Shown: positions 1 to 13,600 of the stretch, one piece after another | How positions within the stretch are numbered: position 1 is the stretch's first letter | Layout: each line of letters opens with the position of its first letter | Notes under the pieces: model-generated | Told to the model about the DNA's origin: nothing | The model's input: the letters and a program-made list of their open reading frames with translations, nothing else | The model's database searches: none | Made by a program: the position numbers and the translations under genes | NCBI RefSeq assembly: GCF_031178195.1 | Contig: NZ_JAPSJL010000002.1 | Coordinates: forward strand, 124,001-188,000 | Length of the DNA: 64,000 nucleotides | Direction of reading: 5' to 3' | Source: Zhihengliuella sp. | GTDB lineage: Bacteria; Actinomycetota; Actinomycetes; Actinomycetales; Micrococcaceae

Positions 1-444
1 CGGACGCCCCGCAAGGTCTACCACGCCGTCGTTCAGGGCATCCCGGATCCGACGCGCGGGACGATCGACGCCGCGATCGGCCGCCACCCCGGCCACGAGT
101 GGAAGTTCGCCGTCACGGAGGACGGGCGCCCCTCCGTCACCCACTACGAGGTTCTCGAGGCCTTCGGACGGGCCTCTCTGGTGGAGGTCCACCTGGAGAC
201 CGGACGCACCCACCAGATCCGCGTGCACTTCTCCGCGCTGCGCCATCCGTGCGCCGGAGACCTGACCTACGGCGCGGATCCGCGTCTGGCCTCCACACTC
301 GGGCTGACCCGGCAGTGGCTGCACGCCCACCGGCTCGGGTTCCCGCACCCGGTCACGGGGGAGTGGGTCGACTTCGAGAGCAGCTACCCAGCGGACCTGC
401 AGCAGGCGCTGGACCTCCTGCGTGACGGAGCCGACCTCGCCTGA
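1..444 (+). CDS. RluA-family pseudouridine synthase, C-terminal part (5' end outside window)
   Basis: The frame is open from base 1 and ends at a TGA, giving 147 residues with no start in view. It is the C-terminal half of an RluA/RluD-type synthase, which isomerises uridines in 23S rRNA. The family motif near the active-site cleft is clear ([11 protein letters not shown], then [10 protein letters not shown]). The catalytic aspartate (HRLD motif) lies upstream of the window. It is followed by dnaE in the same direction after about 58 nt. The RluD/RluC/RluA subfamily cannot be decided from this part alone. Confidence 0.85.
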   Translation, partial: RTPRKVYHAVVQGIPDPTRGTIDAAIGRHPGHEWKFAVTEDGRPSVTHYEVLEAFGRASLVEVHLETGRTHQIRVHFSALRHPCAGDLTYGADPRLASTLGLTRQWLHAHRLGFPHPVTGEWVDFESSYPADLQQALDLLRDGADLA

Positions 445-490
445 CGGCCCCACGCCCGGCCCATGGCGCCAACACGTCGGGCCGGGCTCC

Positions 491-496
491 TAGACT
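491..496 (+). promoter_or_regulatory. -10 box (TAGACT) of a leaderless dnaE promoter
   Basis: TAGACT lies 6 nt before the dnaE GTG. No Shine-Dalgarno sequence fits between them, so transcription probably begins at or next to the start codon. Confidence 0.55.
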
Positions 497-502
497 GTAC
501 GG

Positions 503-4066
<3,564 letters not shown>

Positions 4067-4136
4067 TCCCGGGGCCGGTGGGCGTCGGCCGCGTCACAGT
4101 GGCCGGCGCCGCCGGACCACGGGACGCTCGCCGTCG

Positions 4137-4142
4137 TAAGCT
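4137..4142 (+). promoter_or_regulatory. -10 box (TAAGCT) of a leaderless hisD promoter
   Basis: TAAGCT sits 6 nt before the hisD GTG, in the 82-nt gap after dnaE. No ribosome binding site is visible. Confidence 0.5.
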
Positions 4143-4148
4143 GGTCGG

Positions 4149-5540
4149 GTGAGTGAGACGAACCCGAACCCCAGCCCCAGCAGCGCCGACGACGCCCCGC
4201 TCGTCCGCCATCTCGACCTGCGCCGCGCTGCCACCGGGCACCCCCTCACGCACGCGGAGCTGAAGGCCGTCATGCCCCGGCCGGAGCAGGACGTCGCCGG
4301 GGCGACCGAGACGGTCGAGGGGATCATCCGCCGTGTCCGCGCCGAGGGCTTCGGCGCGCTCGCCCAGCTCGCCCAGCAGTTCGACGGCGTGGCCCAGCAG
4401 ACCACCCTGGTCCCGGACGCGGAGCTGCGGCGGGCGGCCGAAGAGCTGGACCCGGAGATCAGGGCTGCCCTGGAGGAATCGATCCGGCGGGCCCGGATCT
4501 TCGCCCGCGCCCAGCGCCCCGAGGACACGACCGTCGAGTACGGCGACGGCGCCAGCGTCACGCAGCGGTGGGAGCCGGTCCGGCGGGTCGGCCTCTACGT
4601 CCCGGGCGGGCTGGCCGTCTACCCGAGCTCCGTGGTGATGAACGCAGTCCCTGCGCAGGCGGCCGGTGTCGGCTCGCTGGCCCTGGCCTCGCCGCCGCAG
4701 CGCGAGTTCGGGGGCCTGCCCCACCCGACGATCCTCGCAGCCGCCTACCTGCTCGGGATCCAGGAGGTCCACGCCATCGGCGGGGCGCAGGCGATCGCAG
4801 CGTTCGCCTACGGCATCGATCCCTCGGGGCAGGCCGCCGCGATCGAGCCGGTCGACGTCGTCACCGGTCCCGGCAACGTCTATGTGGCGACCGCCAAGCG
4901 ACTCGTCAAGGGCGTCGTCGGCATCGACGCGGAAGCGGGGCCGACCGAGATCGCGATCCTGGCCGACGACACGGCCGACCCGGACTTCGTCGCGGCCGAC
5001 ATGATCAGCCAGGCGGAGCACGACCCCAACGCCGCCGCCGTCCTGATCACCGCCTCCGAGGCGCTCGCGGGCAGAGTTCAGGAGGCGCTCCGGTGGCAGG
5101 CCCGGCGCACCAAGCACAGCGAACGCGTCCGCACGGCGTTGGCCGGCGAGCAGTCCGCCGTCGTGCTGGTCGACGACCTGGCCGAGGGGATCCGCGTCGC
5201 CGACGTCTACGCGGCGGAGCACCTCGAGATCCTCACCGAGAACGCCGGGGACGTGGCGGCGCGCATCACGGCGGCCGGCGCCATCTTCGTCGGACCGTAC
5301 AGCCCGGTGAGCCTGGGCGACTACGCCGCGGGCTCGAACCACGTCCTCCCGACGAGCGGCACGGCCGCCTACGCGTCCGGCCTCAATGTCGCCACCTTCC
5401 TCAAGGCCATCCAGGTGATCGAGTACGGCCGCGCCGGACTGGAGCAGGTGGCGGACCACGTCGAGGCCCTCGCACGGGCCGAGGACCTGCCCGCCCACGG
5501 GGACGCCGTCGCCGTCCGCCGGAGGACCCAGGCCGACTGA
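4149..5540 (+). CDS. hisD: Histidinol dehydrogenase
   Basis: 463-residue zinc enzyme that oxidises L-histidinol to L-histidine with two NAD+, the last step of histidine synthesis. The family signature is clear: [33 protein letters not shown], then [11 protein letters not shown]. The likely Zn/catalytic histidines lie in QAEHDPNA and AAEHLEIL. Length is slightly above the usual 430-440 because of a 20-25 residue acidic, proline-rich N-terminus. No hisC or hisB follows; the next gene is nrdR, so hisD stands apart from other his genes here. The start rests on a GTG with a -10 box just upstream. Confidence 0.96.
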   Translation: MSETNPNPSPSSADDAPLVRHLDLRRAATGHPLTHAELKAVMPRPEQDVAGATETVEGIIRRVRAEGFGALAQLAQQFDGVAQQTTLVPDAELRRAAEELDPEIRAALEESIRRARIFARAQRPEDTTVEYGDGASVTQRWEPVRRVGLYVPGGLAVYPSSVVMNAVPAQAAGVGSLALASPPQREFGGLPHPTILAAAYLLGIQEVHAIGGAQAIAAFAYGIDPSGQAAAIEPVDVVTGPGNVYVATAKRLVKGVVGIDAEAGPTEIAILADDTADPDFVAADMISQAEHDPNAAAVLITASEALAGRVQEALRWQARRTKHSERVRTALAGEQSAVVLVDDLAEGIRVADVYAAEHLEILTENAGDVAARITAAGAIFVGPYSPVSLGDYAAGSNHVLPTSGTAAYASGLNVATFLKAIQVIEYGRAGLEQVADHVEALARAEDLPAHGDAVAVRRRTQAD

Positions 5541-5649
5541 GCCCGGCCGAGCGCGCCGTCGCCCGGACCCGGTGCGGACGGGCTCCTACCCCGTTGCGAC
5601 TACACTTGATCCAGCTGTCCGTCGTACGAGTTGGGAGGAAGGTCCGCCG

Positions 5650-6138
5650 ATGCACTGCCCATACTGCCGCCACTCCGACTCGCGCGTCGTCGACTCCCGG
5701 CTCACCGAGGACGGCTCCGCCATCCGCCGTCGGCGCCAATGCGCCGAATGCGGGCGCCGCTTCACCACCGTGGAGACCGCCAGCCTGTCCGTCATCAAGC
5801 GCTCCGGCGTGGCCGAGCCGTTCAGCCGTGCGAAGGTCATCAACGGGGTGCGCAAGGCCTGCCAGGGCCGGCCGGTCACCGATGACGATCTCGCCGTCCT
5901 CGCCCAGGAGGTCGAGGAGGCGGTCCGCTCGTCCGGCGCTGCGGAGATCGACGCCCACCAGGTCGGCCTCGCGATCCTCGGACCGCTGCAGGAACTCGAT
6001 CAGATCGCCTACTTGCGGTTCGCCAGCGTCTACCAGGACTTCGAGTCCCTCGAGGACTTCGAGCAGGCCATCGAGGCCCTGCGGGCCCGGTCCGACGATG
6101 GCCCGCAGGGCCGGCAGCGCCCCCTGTCCGCCGACTGA
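5650..6138 (+). CDS. nrdR: Transcriptional repressor NrdR
   Basis: 162 residues. An N-terminal zinc ribbon ([15 protein letters not shown], then [10 protein letters not shown]) is followed by an ATP-cone domain from about residue 48. NrdR senses ATP/dATP and represses ribonucleotide reductase operons. The ATG at 5650 is preferred over in-frame codons upstream because family members begin MHCPYC and a strong GGGAGGAAGG precedes it at 5632-5641. A TACACT box at 5601-5606 would give a leader of about 35 nt. No reductase gene lies in the window, so its targets are elsewhere. I see no convincing NrdR box in the upstream gap. Confidence 0.96.
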   Translation: MHCPYCRHSDSRVVDSRLTEDGSAIRRRRQCAECGRRFTTVETASLSVIKRSGVAEPFSRAKVINGVRKACQGRPVTDDDLAVLAQEVEEAVRSSGAAEIDAHQVGLAILGPLQELDQIAYLRFASVYQDFESLEDFEQAIEALRARSDDGPQGRQRPLSAD

Positions 6139-6169
6139 GGTCCGTCGACTGAGCCGCCCGAGATGGCGG

Positions 6170-6203
6170 AGCCCCGGCCGCCGCTGGGCGGAGGACCGGG
6201 GCT
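6170..6203. terminator. Hairpin between convergent nrdR and ppgK
   Basis: Arms AGCCCCGG (6170-6177) and CCGGGGCT (6196-6203) enclose a second stem CCGCC/GGCGG. There is no U-tract on either side. It could stop both converging transcripts. Confidence 0.5.
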
Positions 6204-6238
6204 GATGTGCCGGCTGCGGCGGAGCGGGCCGAGTAGAG

Positions 6239-7039
6239 CTAGTCGACGAGTTTGAAGTGCAGGGCCGCCTGCAGGGCGGCGCCGACGATGCCCGCGTTGT
6301 TCTTCAGCTCCGCGACGACCACCGGGGTGCGCAGGTCCAGGTGGGGCAGGAAGTCCTCGCTGCGCTTCGAGATGCCCCCGCCGATGATGAACAGCTTCGG
6401 CGAGAAGAGGAACTCGACGTGGGAGAAGTAGCGCTGCAGGCGCTTCGAGTACTCGTCCCAGGGCAGGTCCTCCCGCTCGCGGGCCGACGCCGAGGCACGG
6501 CTCTCCGCGTTGTGGCCGTCGAGCTCCAGATGGCCGAGCTCGAAGTTCGGGACCAGCTTCCCGTCGAACAGCATCGCGGATCCGATCCCCGTCCCCAGCG
6601 TGATGGCCAGGACCGAGCCCTTGACGTTCTTGCCAGCCCCGTAACGGGCCTCTGCGAGCCCGGCTGCGTCGGCATCGTTGATGATGTGCACCTCGCGGCC
6701 CAACCGCTCCGTGAAGATCGCGTCGACATCCGCGTCGATCCACGACTTGTCGACGTTCGCGGCCGAGCGCGCGACACCGTCGTCGATGATGGCCGGGAAC
6801 GCCGCGCCGATCGGCGTCCCGGGCGCCGGGGCCTCGTCCCGCTTCATCAGCTCGTCGACGATCTCGCCCACCACGTCGGCGACGGCCTCCGGTGTCGACG
6901 GCTTCGGCGTCGGGATCCGGAACCGGTCCCCGACGAGCTTGCCCTTCTTGAGATCGACGATGCCGCCCTTCATCCCCGTGCCTCCGATATCGATGCCGAT
7001 CGCGGTGGCCGGGGTAGCGGTCTTGGTGTCCTGGGCCAT
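6239..7039 (-). CDS. ppgK: Polyphosphate glucokinase (ROK family)
   Basis: 266 residues. Phosphorylates glucose, probably using inorganic polyphosphate and possibly ATP. Phosphate-1 motif GIDIGGTGMKGGIVD starts at about residue 14; phosphate-2 is LGTGIGSAML. The catalytic aspartate is in INDADAAGLAE and the ROK-type EL GHLE segment follows. The stretch PWDEYSKRLQRYFSH onward matches the region linked to polyphosphate use in actinobacterial PPGK, which is why I call this rather than an ATP-only ROK kinase. The ATG at 7039 has AGAGGA upstream. It follows map in the same direction with a 51-nt gap. Confidence 0.92.
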   Translation of the reverse strand: MAQDTKTATPATAIGIDIGGTGMKGGIVDLKKGKLVGDRFRIPTPKPSTPEAVADVVGEIVDELMKRDEAPAPGTPIGAAFPAIIDDGVARSAANVDKSWIDADVDAIFTERLGREVHIINDADAAGLAEARYGAGKNVKGSVLAITLGTGIGSAMLFDGKLVPNFELGHLELDGHNAESRASASAREREDLPWDEYSKRLQRYFSHVEFLFSPKLFIIGGGISKRSEDFLPHLDLRTPVVVAELKNNAGIVGAALQAALHFKLVD

Positions 7040-7090
7040 GTGGGTTCCTCTGGTTTCTCGGGCGAACTGGACTGGGCTGGTCTGGTCTGG

Positions 7091-7963
7091 TCAGGGAAGT
7101 GTCAGGACGTCAGCGCCGGAGTCGGTGACGACGAGGGTGTGCTCGAACTGGGCGGTCCGCCGACGGTCGCGGGTCACGGCGGTCCAGCCGTCGTCCCACA
7201 TGTCCCACTCGTGGGTGCCCAGGGTGAGCATCGGTTCGATCGTGAAGACCATGCCCGGCTCCATGAGCTGGCTGTAGGCCGGGGCGGCGTCGTAGTGCGG
7301 GATGACCAGGCCGGTGTGGAACGCCTTCCCCACGCCGTGGCCGGTGAAGTCCCGGACGACGCCGTAGCCGAATCTCTTCGCGTAGGCCGAGATGGTACGG
7401 CCGATCACGTTGAGCTCGCGGCCGGGCGCGACTGCCCGGATCGCGCGACGGAGCGCCTCCTCGGTGCGTTCGACCAGGAGGCGGGACTCCTCGTCGACGT
7501 CGCCGACGAGGAAGGTCCGGTTCGTGTCGCCGTGGACGCCGTCGACGTACGCGGTGATGTCCACGTTCACGATGTCGCCGTCCTCCAGGCGCGTGGTGTC
7601 GGGGATTCCGTGGCAGATGACCTCGTTGATCGAGGTGCAGACACTCTTGCCGAAACCCCGGTACCCCAGGGTGGAGGGGTACGCCCCATGATCGAGGAGG
7701 AACTCGTGCCCGACGCGGTCGAGCTCGTCGGTTGTGACCCCCGGACGTGCGGCCCGGCCGACCTCCACGAGGGCCTGTGCGGCGATGCGGCCCGCCCGCC
7801 TGATCCGTTCGACGGTCTCGGGGCCGTGGACGTCCGACCCCTCGTAGGGGGCGGGGGCGGGCTTCCCGACGTACTCCGGACGTGCGATGGATGCGGGGAC
7901 GCGTCGGGACGGCGTGGGCGTGCCGGGCTCGAGGCGCCCGGCGGGTGCGGTGGTTGCAGCCAT
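7091..7963 (-). CDS. map: Type I methionine aminopeptidase
   Basis: 290 residues; removes the initiator Met from nascent proteins. The five metal ligands of the pita-bread fold are visible: Asp in [11 protein letters not shown], Asp in [10 protein letters not shown], His in GHGVGKAFH, Glu in FTIEPMLTL and Glu in AQFEHTLVV. The N-terminal extension of about 45 residues contains a proline-rich linker ([12 protein letters not shown]), as in MetAP type 1c of actinobacteria. The ATG at 7963 is chosen over in-frame starts further upstream because a TAGGAT box lies 7 nt before it. Confidence 0.94.
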   Translation of the reverse strand: MAATTAPAGRLEPGTPTPSRRVPASIARPEYVGKPAPAPYEGSDVHGPETVERIRRAGRIAAQALVEVGRAARPGVTTDELDRVGHEFLLDHGAYPSTLGYRGFGKSVCTSINEVICHGIPDTTRLEDGDIVNVDITAYVDGVHGDTNRTFLVGDVDEESRLLVERTEEALRRAIRAVAPGRELNVIGRTISAYAKRFGYGVVRDFTGHGVGKAFHTGLVIPHYDAAPAYSQLMEPGMVFTIEPMLTLGTHEWDMWDDGWTAVTRDRRRTAQFEHTLVVTDSGADVLTLP

Positions 7964-7970
7964 GCTCTCG

Positions 7971-7976
7971 ATCCTA
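7971..7976 (-). promoter_or_regulatory. -10 box (TAGGAT) of a leaderless map promoter
   Basis: On the minus strand TAGGAT is 7 nt before the map ATG. No Shine-Dalgarno lies between, and the box decides the start. Confidence 0.5.
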
Positions 7977-8069
7977 TCCGCGCGCCGCGAGGGCGTGCGA
8001 GTATGGTGCTGACAAAGGGTGACGCGAGCCCCATTGCACCGCGGAAAATCCACATGGGAGGAGAAACCG

Positions 8070-8243
8070 ATGAGCGAGCCCACCGGAGATTACTGGTTCA
8101 ACGTCGAAACACATGAGGTCGAGAGCGGCGCCCAGTCGGACTGGACGAAGCTGCTGGGCCCCTATCCGACGCGTGCGGAGGCCGAGCAGGCTCTCGAGAA
8201 GGTGCGCCGCCGCAACGAGGCGTGGGACGCAGAGGACGAGTAG
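8070..8243 (+). CDS. Small SPOR-like protein
   Basis: 57 residues with a strong GGGAGGAGA ribosome site at 8056-8064 before the ATG at 8070. The protein starts [18 protein letters not shown] and has [17 protein letters not shown], which matches the first strand and helix of an SPOR-type repeat. SPOR domains bind denuded peptidoglycan glycans at septa, but a full domain is about 70 residues and usually follows a membrane anchor, absent here. Small proteins of this kind recur next to map and panB in Micrococcales (from memory). The gene is divergent from map and convergent with panB. Role unknown; cytosolic by sequence. Confidence 0.8.
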   Translation: MSEPTGDYWFNVETHEVESGAQSDWTKLLGPYPTRAEAEQALEKVRRRNEAWDAEDE

Positions 8244-8260
8244 CCCGGGTGCGGGTCGCT

Positions 8261-8287
8261 GTCCGTGATGCACCTTACATCATGGAC
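8261..8287. terminator. Hairpin after the small SPOR-like gene
   Basis: Arms GTCCGTGATG (8261-8270) and CATCATGGAC (8278-8287) pair over 10 bp with one G-U and a 7-nt loop. It lies between convergent genes. Confidence 0.5.
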
Positions 8288-8311
8288 GGGCGGTGCCGCA
8301 TCCACAGGGCG

Positions 8312-8326
8312 CCCGGCTCGGCCGGG
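8312..8326 (-). terminator. Short hairpin downstream of panB
   Basis: CCCGGC, loop TCG, GCCGGG, immediately past the panB stop. It is small and lacks a T-run, so support is modest. Confidence 0.35.
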
Positions 8327-8332
8327 AGCGGC

Positions 8333-9175
8333 TCAGAACGAGTGCTCCTCCGCCGGGAACGTGCCCGCGGCCACCTCGTCCCGGTAGGCGGCGGCGGCGT
8401 CGTGCACCACCGAGCGCAGGTCCGCGTACTGCTTCACGAACCGGGGCTGCCGCCCACGCCGCAGGCCCAGCATGTCCTGCCACACCAGGACTTGGCCCGT
8501 CGTCGCTCCGCCGGCGCCGATGCCGATCGTCGGCACGGCCAGTGCCGCGTCGACGTCCGCGGCGACGTCGGCGGGGACCATCTCCATGAGGACGCAGAAC
8601 GCGCCCGCCGCCTCGAGGGCACGAGCATCCTCGAGGAGCGCCGCCGCGGCGTCCCCGCGGCCCTGGACGCGGTAGCCGCCGAGCGCATGCTCGCTCTGCG
8701 GAGTGAAGCCGATGTGCGCGATCACCGGCACCCCGGCATTCACCAGGGCACGCACATGCTCGCTGTAGTAGGCGCCGCCCTCGATCTTGACCGCGTGGGC
8801 ACCGCCCTCCTTCATGAAGCGGACCCCGGTGCGGACCGCCTGCTCCGCCGATTCCTCGTACGAGCCGAAGGGCAGGTCGCAGACGACGAGGGCGCGTGTG
8901 GCTCCCGCGGCGACGGAACGGGAGAAGACGAGCATCTCCTCTACCGTGATGGGCAGCGTCGTCGCGTGCCCCATCATGTTGTTGGCGGCGGAGTCGCCCA
9001 CCAGCAGGACGTCGATCCCGGCCTCGTCGAAGACCTCCGCCATGAGGGCGTCGTAGGCTGTCAGCATCGTGAACTTCCGGCGTTCCTCCTTGGCGCGCGC
9101 GAGGTGGTGGATCCGGACCTTCGCGGGACGCTCGGAGGGGGTGCCTGAACCGGGCGCGTTCTCCTCGTTTGTCAT
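8333..9175 (-). CDS. panB: 3-methyl-2-oxobutanoate hydroxymethyltransferase (ketopantoate hydroxymethyltransferase)
   Basis: 280 residues. Transfers a hydroxymethyl group from methylene-THF to ketoisovalerate, the first committed step of pantothenate synthesis. Family motifs are intact: FTMLTAYDALMAEVFDEAG, LLVGDSAANNMMGHATT (metal ligand Asp), KIEGG, HIGFTPQS, and GIGAGGATTGQVLV. The N-terminus has a 25-residue polar extension. The ATG at 9175 is preferred to a start 11 codons upstream because a TACCCT box lies only 7 nt before it. No panC or panD is nearby. Confidence 0.96.
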   Translation of the reverse strand: MTNEENAPGSGTPSERPAKVRIHHLARAKEERRKFTMLTAYDALMAEVFDEAGIDVLLVGDSAANNMMGHATTLPITVEEMLVFSRSVAAGATRALVVCDLPFGSYEESAEQAVRTGVRFMKEGGAHAVKIEGGAYYSEHVRALVNAGVPVIAHIGFTPQSEHALGGYRVQGRGDAAAALLEDARALEAAGAFCVLMEMVPADVAADVDAALAVPTIGIGAGGATTGQVLVWQDMLGLRRGRQPRFVKQYADLRSVVHDAAAAYRDEVAAGTFPAEEHSF

Positions 9176-9182
9176 AGGGGCA

Positions 9183-9188
9183 AGGGTA
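9183..9188 (-). promoter_or_regulatory. -10 box (TACCCT) of a leaderless panB promoter
   Basis: TACCCT on the minus strand, 7 nt before the panB ATG, with no ribosome site between. Confidence 0.45.
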
Positions 9189-9291
9189 GTTTGAAACCCG
9201 CCTGACATGTGAGCCGGTCATACTGGTCCGCGAGTAGAGTGACATCGGCGGCGCCCCGCGGCGTCGGTCGGCCGGACGGAAGGAGACGCAC

Positions 9292-10632
9292 GTGGATCGT
9301 CAGCAGGAGTTCGTGCTGAGGACTATCGAGGAACGGGACGTCAGGTTCGTCCGTCTGTGGTTCACCGACGTCGTCGGATCGCTCAAATCCGTCGCCCTGG
9401 CTCCCGCCGAGGTCGAGGGGGCCTTCGAGGAGGGCCTGGGCTTCGACGGCTCCTCCATCGAGGGACTGTCCCGGATCTACGAGGCGGACATGCTGCTGCA
9501 GCCGGACCCCTCAACCTTCCAGATCCTGCCCTGGCGCGGTCAGACGGAGCCGACGTCGCGCATGTTCTGCGACATCCTCACGCCCGACGGCTCGCCGTCG
9601 CCGGCCGATCCGCGCCACGTGCTCAAGCGGCAGCTGGCCGCCGCCGCGGACATGGGCTTCACCTGCTACACCCATCCCGAGGTGGAGTTCTACCTCCTCG
9701 AGTCGGACGACCTGAACGCAGCCGGCGATCCCGTCCCGGTCGACCAGGGCGGCTACTTCGACCACGTCACCGGGGGCGTCGCGCAGGATTTCCGGCGCAA
9801 TGCCGTGACCATGCTCGAGGCCGTCGGGATCTCCGTGGAGTTCAGCCACCACGAGAACGGCCCCGGCCAGAACGAGATCGACCTCCGCTACGCCGATGCC
9901 CTGCAGACGGCCGACAACATCATGACCTTCCGGACCGTGGTGAAGGAGGTCGCCATCCAGCAGGGGATCTACGCGACCTTCATGCCCAAGCCGTTCTCCG
10001 AGCACCCCGGCTCGGGGATGCACACGCACTTCTCGCTCTTCGAGGGCGACACCAATGCATTCTTCGAGGCCGGGCACGAGTACCAGCTATCGCAGACAGC
10101 GCGGCAGTTCATCGCCGGCGTCCTCAAGCACGCGCCCGAGTTCACCGCAGTGACGAACCAGTTCGTCAACTCCTACAAGCGGCTCTGGGGCGGGGGAGAG
10201 GCACCGAGCCATCTGTCCTGGGGGCACAACAACCGCTCCGCCCTGGTGCGGGTCCCGCTGTACAAGCCCAACAAGGGCCAGTCCGCGCGCATCGAGTACC
10301 GCGGGATCGACTCGGCCGCGAACCCCTACCTCGCCTACGCCGTGCTGCTGGGTGCCGGACTCAAGGGCATCCAGGAGGGCTACGAGCTCGCTCCGGCGGC
10401 CGAGGAGGACGTCTGGAGCCTCTCCACGGCCGAGCGCCGCGCGCTCGGTCACAGCCCACTGCCCGGCAGCCTGCACGACGCGATCAGGGTGATGGAGGAG
10501 TCCGAGCTGGTCGCCGACATCCTCGGCGAGCAGGTCTTCGAATCGTTCCTGCGCAACAAGCGTGACGAATGGGCTGACTACCGGCAGAACGTCTCGCCGT
10601 TCGAGATCAACCGGTACCTCGGCATCCTCTAG
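9292..10632 (+). CDS. glnA2: Glutamine synthetase, GlnA2 type (no adenylylation tyrosine)
   Basis: 446 residues, class I GS fold: FDGSSIEGLSRIYEADM near the N-terminus, the catalytic EVEFYLL, HHENGPGQNEI and the ATP-binding stretch from KPFSEHPGSGMHTH. Makes glutamine from glutamate, ammonia and ATP. The C-terminal segment that carries the adenylylated Tyr in GlnA1 reads EEDVWSLS here, so Trp replaces Tyr and this enzyme should escape GlnE control. The GTG start has GAAGGAGA upstream. It is followed by glnE after 2 nt, so the two are almost certainly co-transcribed. The equivalent pair is known from mycobacteria. Confidence 0.93.
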   Translation: MDRQQEFVLRTIEERDVRFVRLWFTDVVGSLKSVALAPAEVEGAFEEGLGFDGSSIEGLSRIYEADMLLQPDPSTFQILPWRGQTEPTSRMFCDILTPDGSPSPADPRHVLKRQLAAAADMGFTCYTHPEVEFYLLESDDLNAAGDPVPVDQGGYFDHVTGGVAQDFRRNAVTMLEAVGISVEFSHHENGPGQNEIDLRYADALQTADNIMTFRTVVKEVAIQQGIYATFMPKPFSEHPGSGMHTHFSLFEGDTNAFFEAGHEYQLSQTARQFIAGVLKHAPEFTAVTNQFVNSYKRLWGGGEAPSHLSWGHNNRSALVRVPLYKPNKGQSARIEYRGIDSAANPYLAYAVLLGAGLKGIQEGYELAPAAEEDVWSLSTAERRALGHSPLPGSLHDAIRVMEESELVADILGEQVFESFLRNKRDEWADYRQNVSPFEINRYLGIL

Positions 10633-10634
10633 CC

Positions 10635-13600
10635 GTGTTCTCCACCCGCCAGTTCCTCAGCATGGGGTTCGACGACGTCGAGCGGGCCCGGCGCTTCCTC
10701 GCAGCGCCCGAACTCTCGGCCTGCGACCCGGCCGATCTGCTCGCTGGCTTCGCCCAAGCGCCGGACCCGGACCTCGCGTTACTCTCCCTGGTCCGTCTCG
10801 CCGAGCGCGCGCCAGCGGTCGCCCCGATGGTCGCGGACCCGGCGATCCGCGTGCGGCTCTTCCGTCTCCTCGGGTCCTCCGAGGCTCTCGCGGAGTTCCT
10901 CCTCCGGCATCCGGAGCAGCTCGAGCTGCTGGGCGTCCCCGACGCGGAGCTCGCCCCGCAGGACCCAGCGAGGCTGCGCCATCGTCTGCTCTCCTCCGTC
11001 CGCGCGACCGGTCCGGACGGCGCCCCGGTCGCGGAGCTCGCCGGGCAGGAAGGGTTGCTCGCCCTGCGCGTCGCCTACCGGGCCGAGGTCGTCCGGATCG
11101 CCCTGCGCGACCTGACGGCCGAGGATCCGCTGCGGGCCATGCCCGGCGTCGGGGCCGAACTGGCGGACATCGCGGGTGCCGCTCTGGACGCGGCCTTGGC
11201 CGTCGCCCGGGCGGACGCGGCCGAGCGCTTCGCCCCGGACGAGATCGCGGCGGTCTCCCTCGCCGTGATCGGCATGGGCAAATGCGGTGCCCGCGAGCTG
11301 AACTACATCTCCGACGTCGACGTCGTCTACGTGCACGACGCAGGCGAGCTGGACGAGGAACGGGCCGGGACGATCGCCGCCTACCTCGCCGGGCACCTCG
11401 CCCAGCTCGCCAACGCCCCGGCCGCGGAGCCGGGACTCTGGGAAGTCGACCCGAACCTCCGCCCCGAGGGACGCGACGGCGTCCTGTCCCGGACCCTCGA
11501 ATCCCACCTCGCGTACTACGAGCGCTGGGCGCAGAGCTGGGAGTTCCAGGCCCTGCTCAAGGCCCGGTGCATCGCCGGCGACACCCGGCTCGGGCAGGCC
11601 TACGAAGCGGCCGTGGCCCCCCTGATCTGGTCCTCGCCCGAACGCGACGGCTTCGTCGAATCCGTGCAGTCCATGCGCCGGCGGGTGAGCGACAACATCC
11701 CTGCGGCGGAAGTGGCCCGCCAGATCAAACTAGGCCCAGGCGGGCTGCGGGACGTCGAGTTCACGGTCCAGCTGCTGCAGCTGGTGCACGGACGGATCGA
11801 CGAGACGCTCCGCGTGCGGGACACGACGACGGCGATCGCCCGTCTCGCCGAAGCCGGCTACATCGGGCGCGGCGACGCCGCCGACTTCGACAACGCCTAC
11901 CGCTATCTGCGCGTCCTGGAGCACCGGATCCAGCTGGTCAGCCTTCGGCGCACCCACTTGATGCCGACCCGGGAGCCCGCGCTGCGTGCCCTGGCCTGCG
12001 CTGCCCAGGCGGCGGGGTCGCCCAAGCGCCAGACGGCTGCGGCCCTCTCGGACCGGTGGCAGCAGACCAAGCGACAGGTCCGTGCACTGCACGAGCGCAT
12101 CTTCTACCGGCCGTTGCTGGCCACTGCAGCCAATCTCAGCACGGACGAGGTACGGCTCAGCACGGAGGCGGCCGAGGCCCGTCTCGCGGCGCTCGGCTAT
12201 CTGGACCCAGCCGGGGCGATGCGCCACATCGAGGCCCTCACGGCCGGGGTCAGCCGCCGCGCGTCGCTGCAGCGCCAGCTCCTGCCGGTCCTGCTCGGGT
12301 GGTTCGCCGAGGGGGTCAGCCCGGATGCAGGACTCCTGGGCTTCCGCCGGCTCAGCGAGCGGCTCGGACAGAGCCCGTGGTACCTCGGCCTGCTGCGCGA
12401 CTCCAACGCCGCGGCGGAACGCCTCTGCCGCATCCTGTCGTCCTCCCGCCTGCTCACGGACTGGCTGGAGGTCTCGCCCGAGTCCGTCGCCTGGCTCGGC
12501 AACGACGATGAGCTGACTCCCCTCACCGGCGAGCAGCTCCTGCGGGAGAACACGGCCAAGCTCCGCCGTCAGGCCACCGCAGAGGCCGGCATGCGCCTCG
12601 TCAGGCTGAACCGCCGCCGGGAGATGCTGCGCACCGCGCTTGCCGAGGGGGCCGGGCTCATCGACATCGATCAGGTCGGTCACGCCCTGTCCAACGCCGA
12701 TGCCGCCTGTGTCCAGGCCGCGCTGGAACTCGCCCGGTCGGAGGTCGTCGCCGAGGAGCAGCCGGTCACCGCGGTCCTGGTCGTCGCCATGGGGCGGCAG
12801 GGCGGGCGCGAGATCGGCTACGGGTCGGACGCCGACGTCATGTACGTCCACCAGCCGTCGGCCGGTGCGGACGAAGGCCACGCGCAGGAGCAGGCGACGC
12901 GGATCGTCACCCGCGTCGGCCAGCTGCTCACCGCCAACCTGAAACCTCCCGTGCCGGCAGAGCTCAAGCTGACGGTCGACGCCGCCCTGAGGCCGGAGGG
13001 GAAGCAGGGCGCACTCGTCCGGACACTGGCCTCCTATCGCGAGTACTACAACCGCTGGGCCTCCGTCTGGGAGCGCCAGGCCCTGCTCCGTGCCCGCCCG
13101 ATGGCGGGGAACGACGAGTTGGGCCAGCAGTTCCTCGCGATGATCGACCCGATCCGCTACGACCGCGGCCTGGACGAGGGCGAGCTGCGCGAGATCCGGC
13201 GCATCAAGGCCCGCGTGGAGGCCGAAAGACTTCCGCGCGGGGCGGATCCGGCCCTCCACGTCAAACTCGGCCGGGGCGGCCTGAGCGATGTCGAGTGGCT
13301 GGTCCAGGTCCTCCAATTGCAGCACGCGTCGGGGGATCCCGGGCTGCGCACGACGTCGACACGGCAGGCGCTGGCTGCCATCGGACGTGCCGACCTGCTC
13401 CCGGCCGAGGAGATCGCGCTGCTGGACGAGGCCTGGACCCTGGCGACGCGGATCCGCAGCGGCACCCTGATCACCACCGGGCGGCCCTCCGACGTCGTGC
13501 CGCGCGGCTGGCAGGACCTGGAGATGGTCGCCCGCTGGTGTGGGTACGGGTCCGGGCAGGGCGCACATCTCGAATCGGACTATCTCCGGGCGACCCGACG

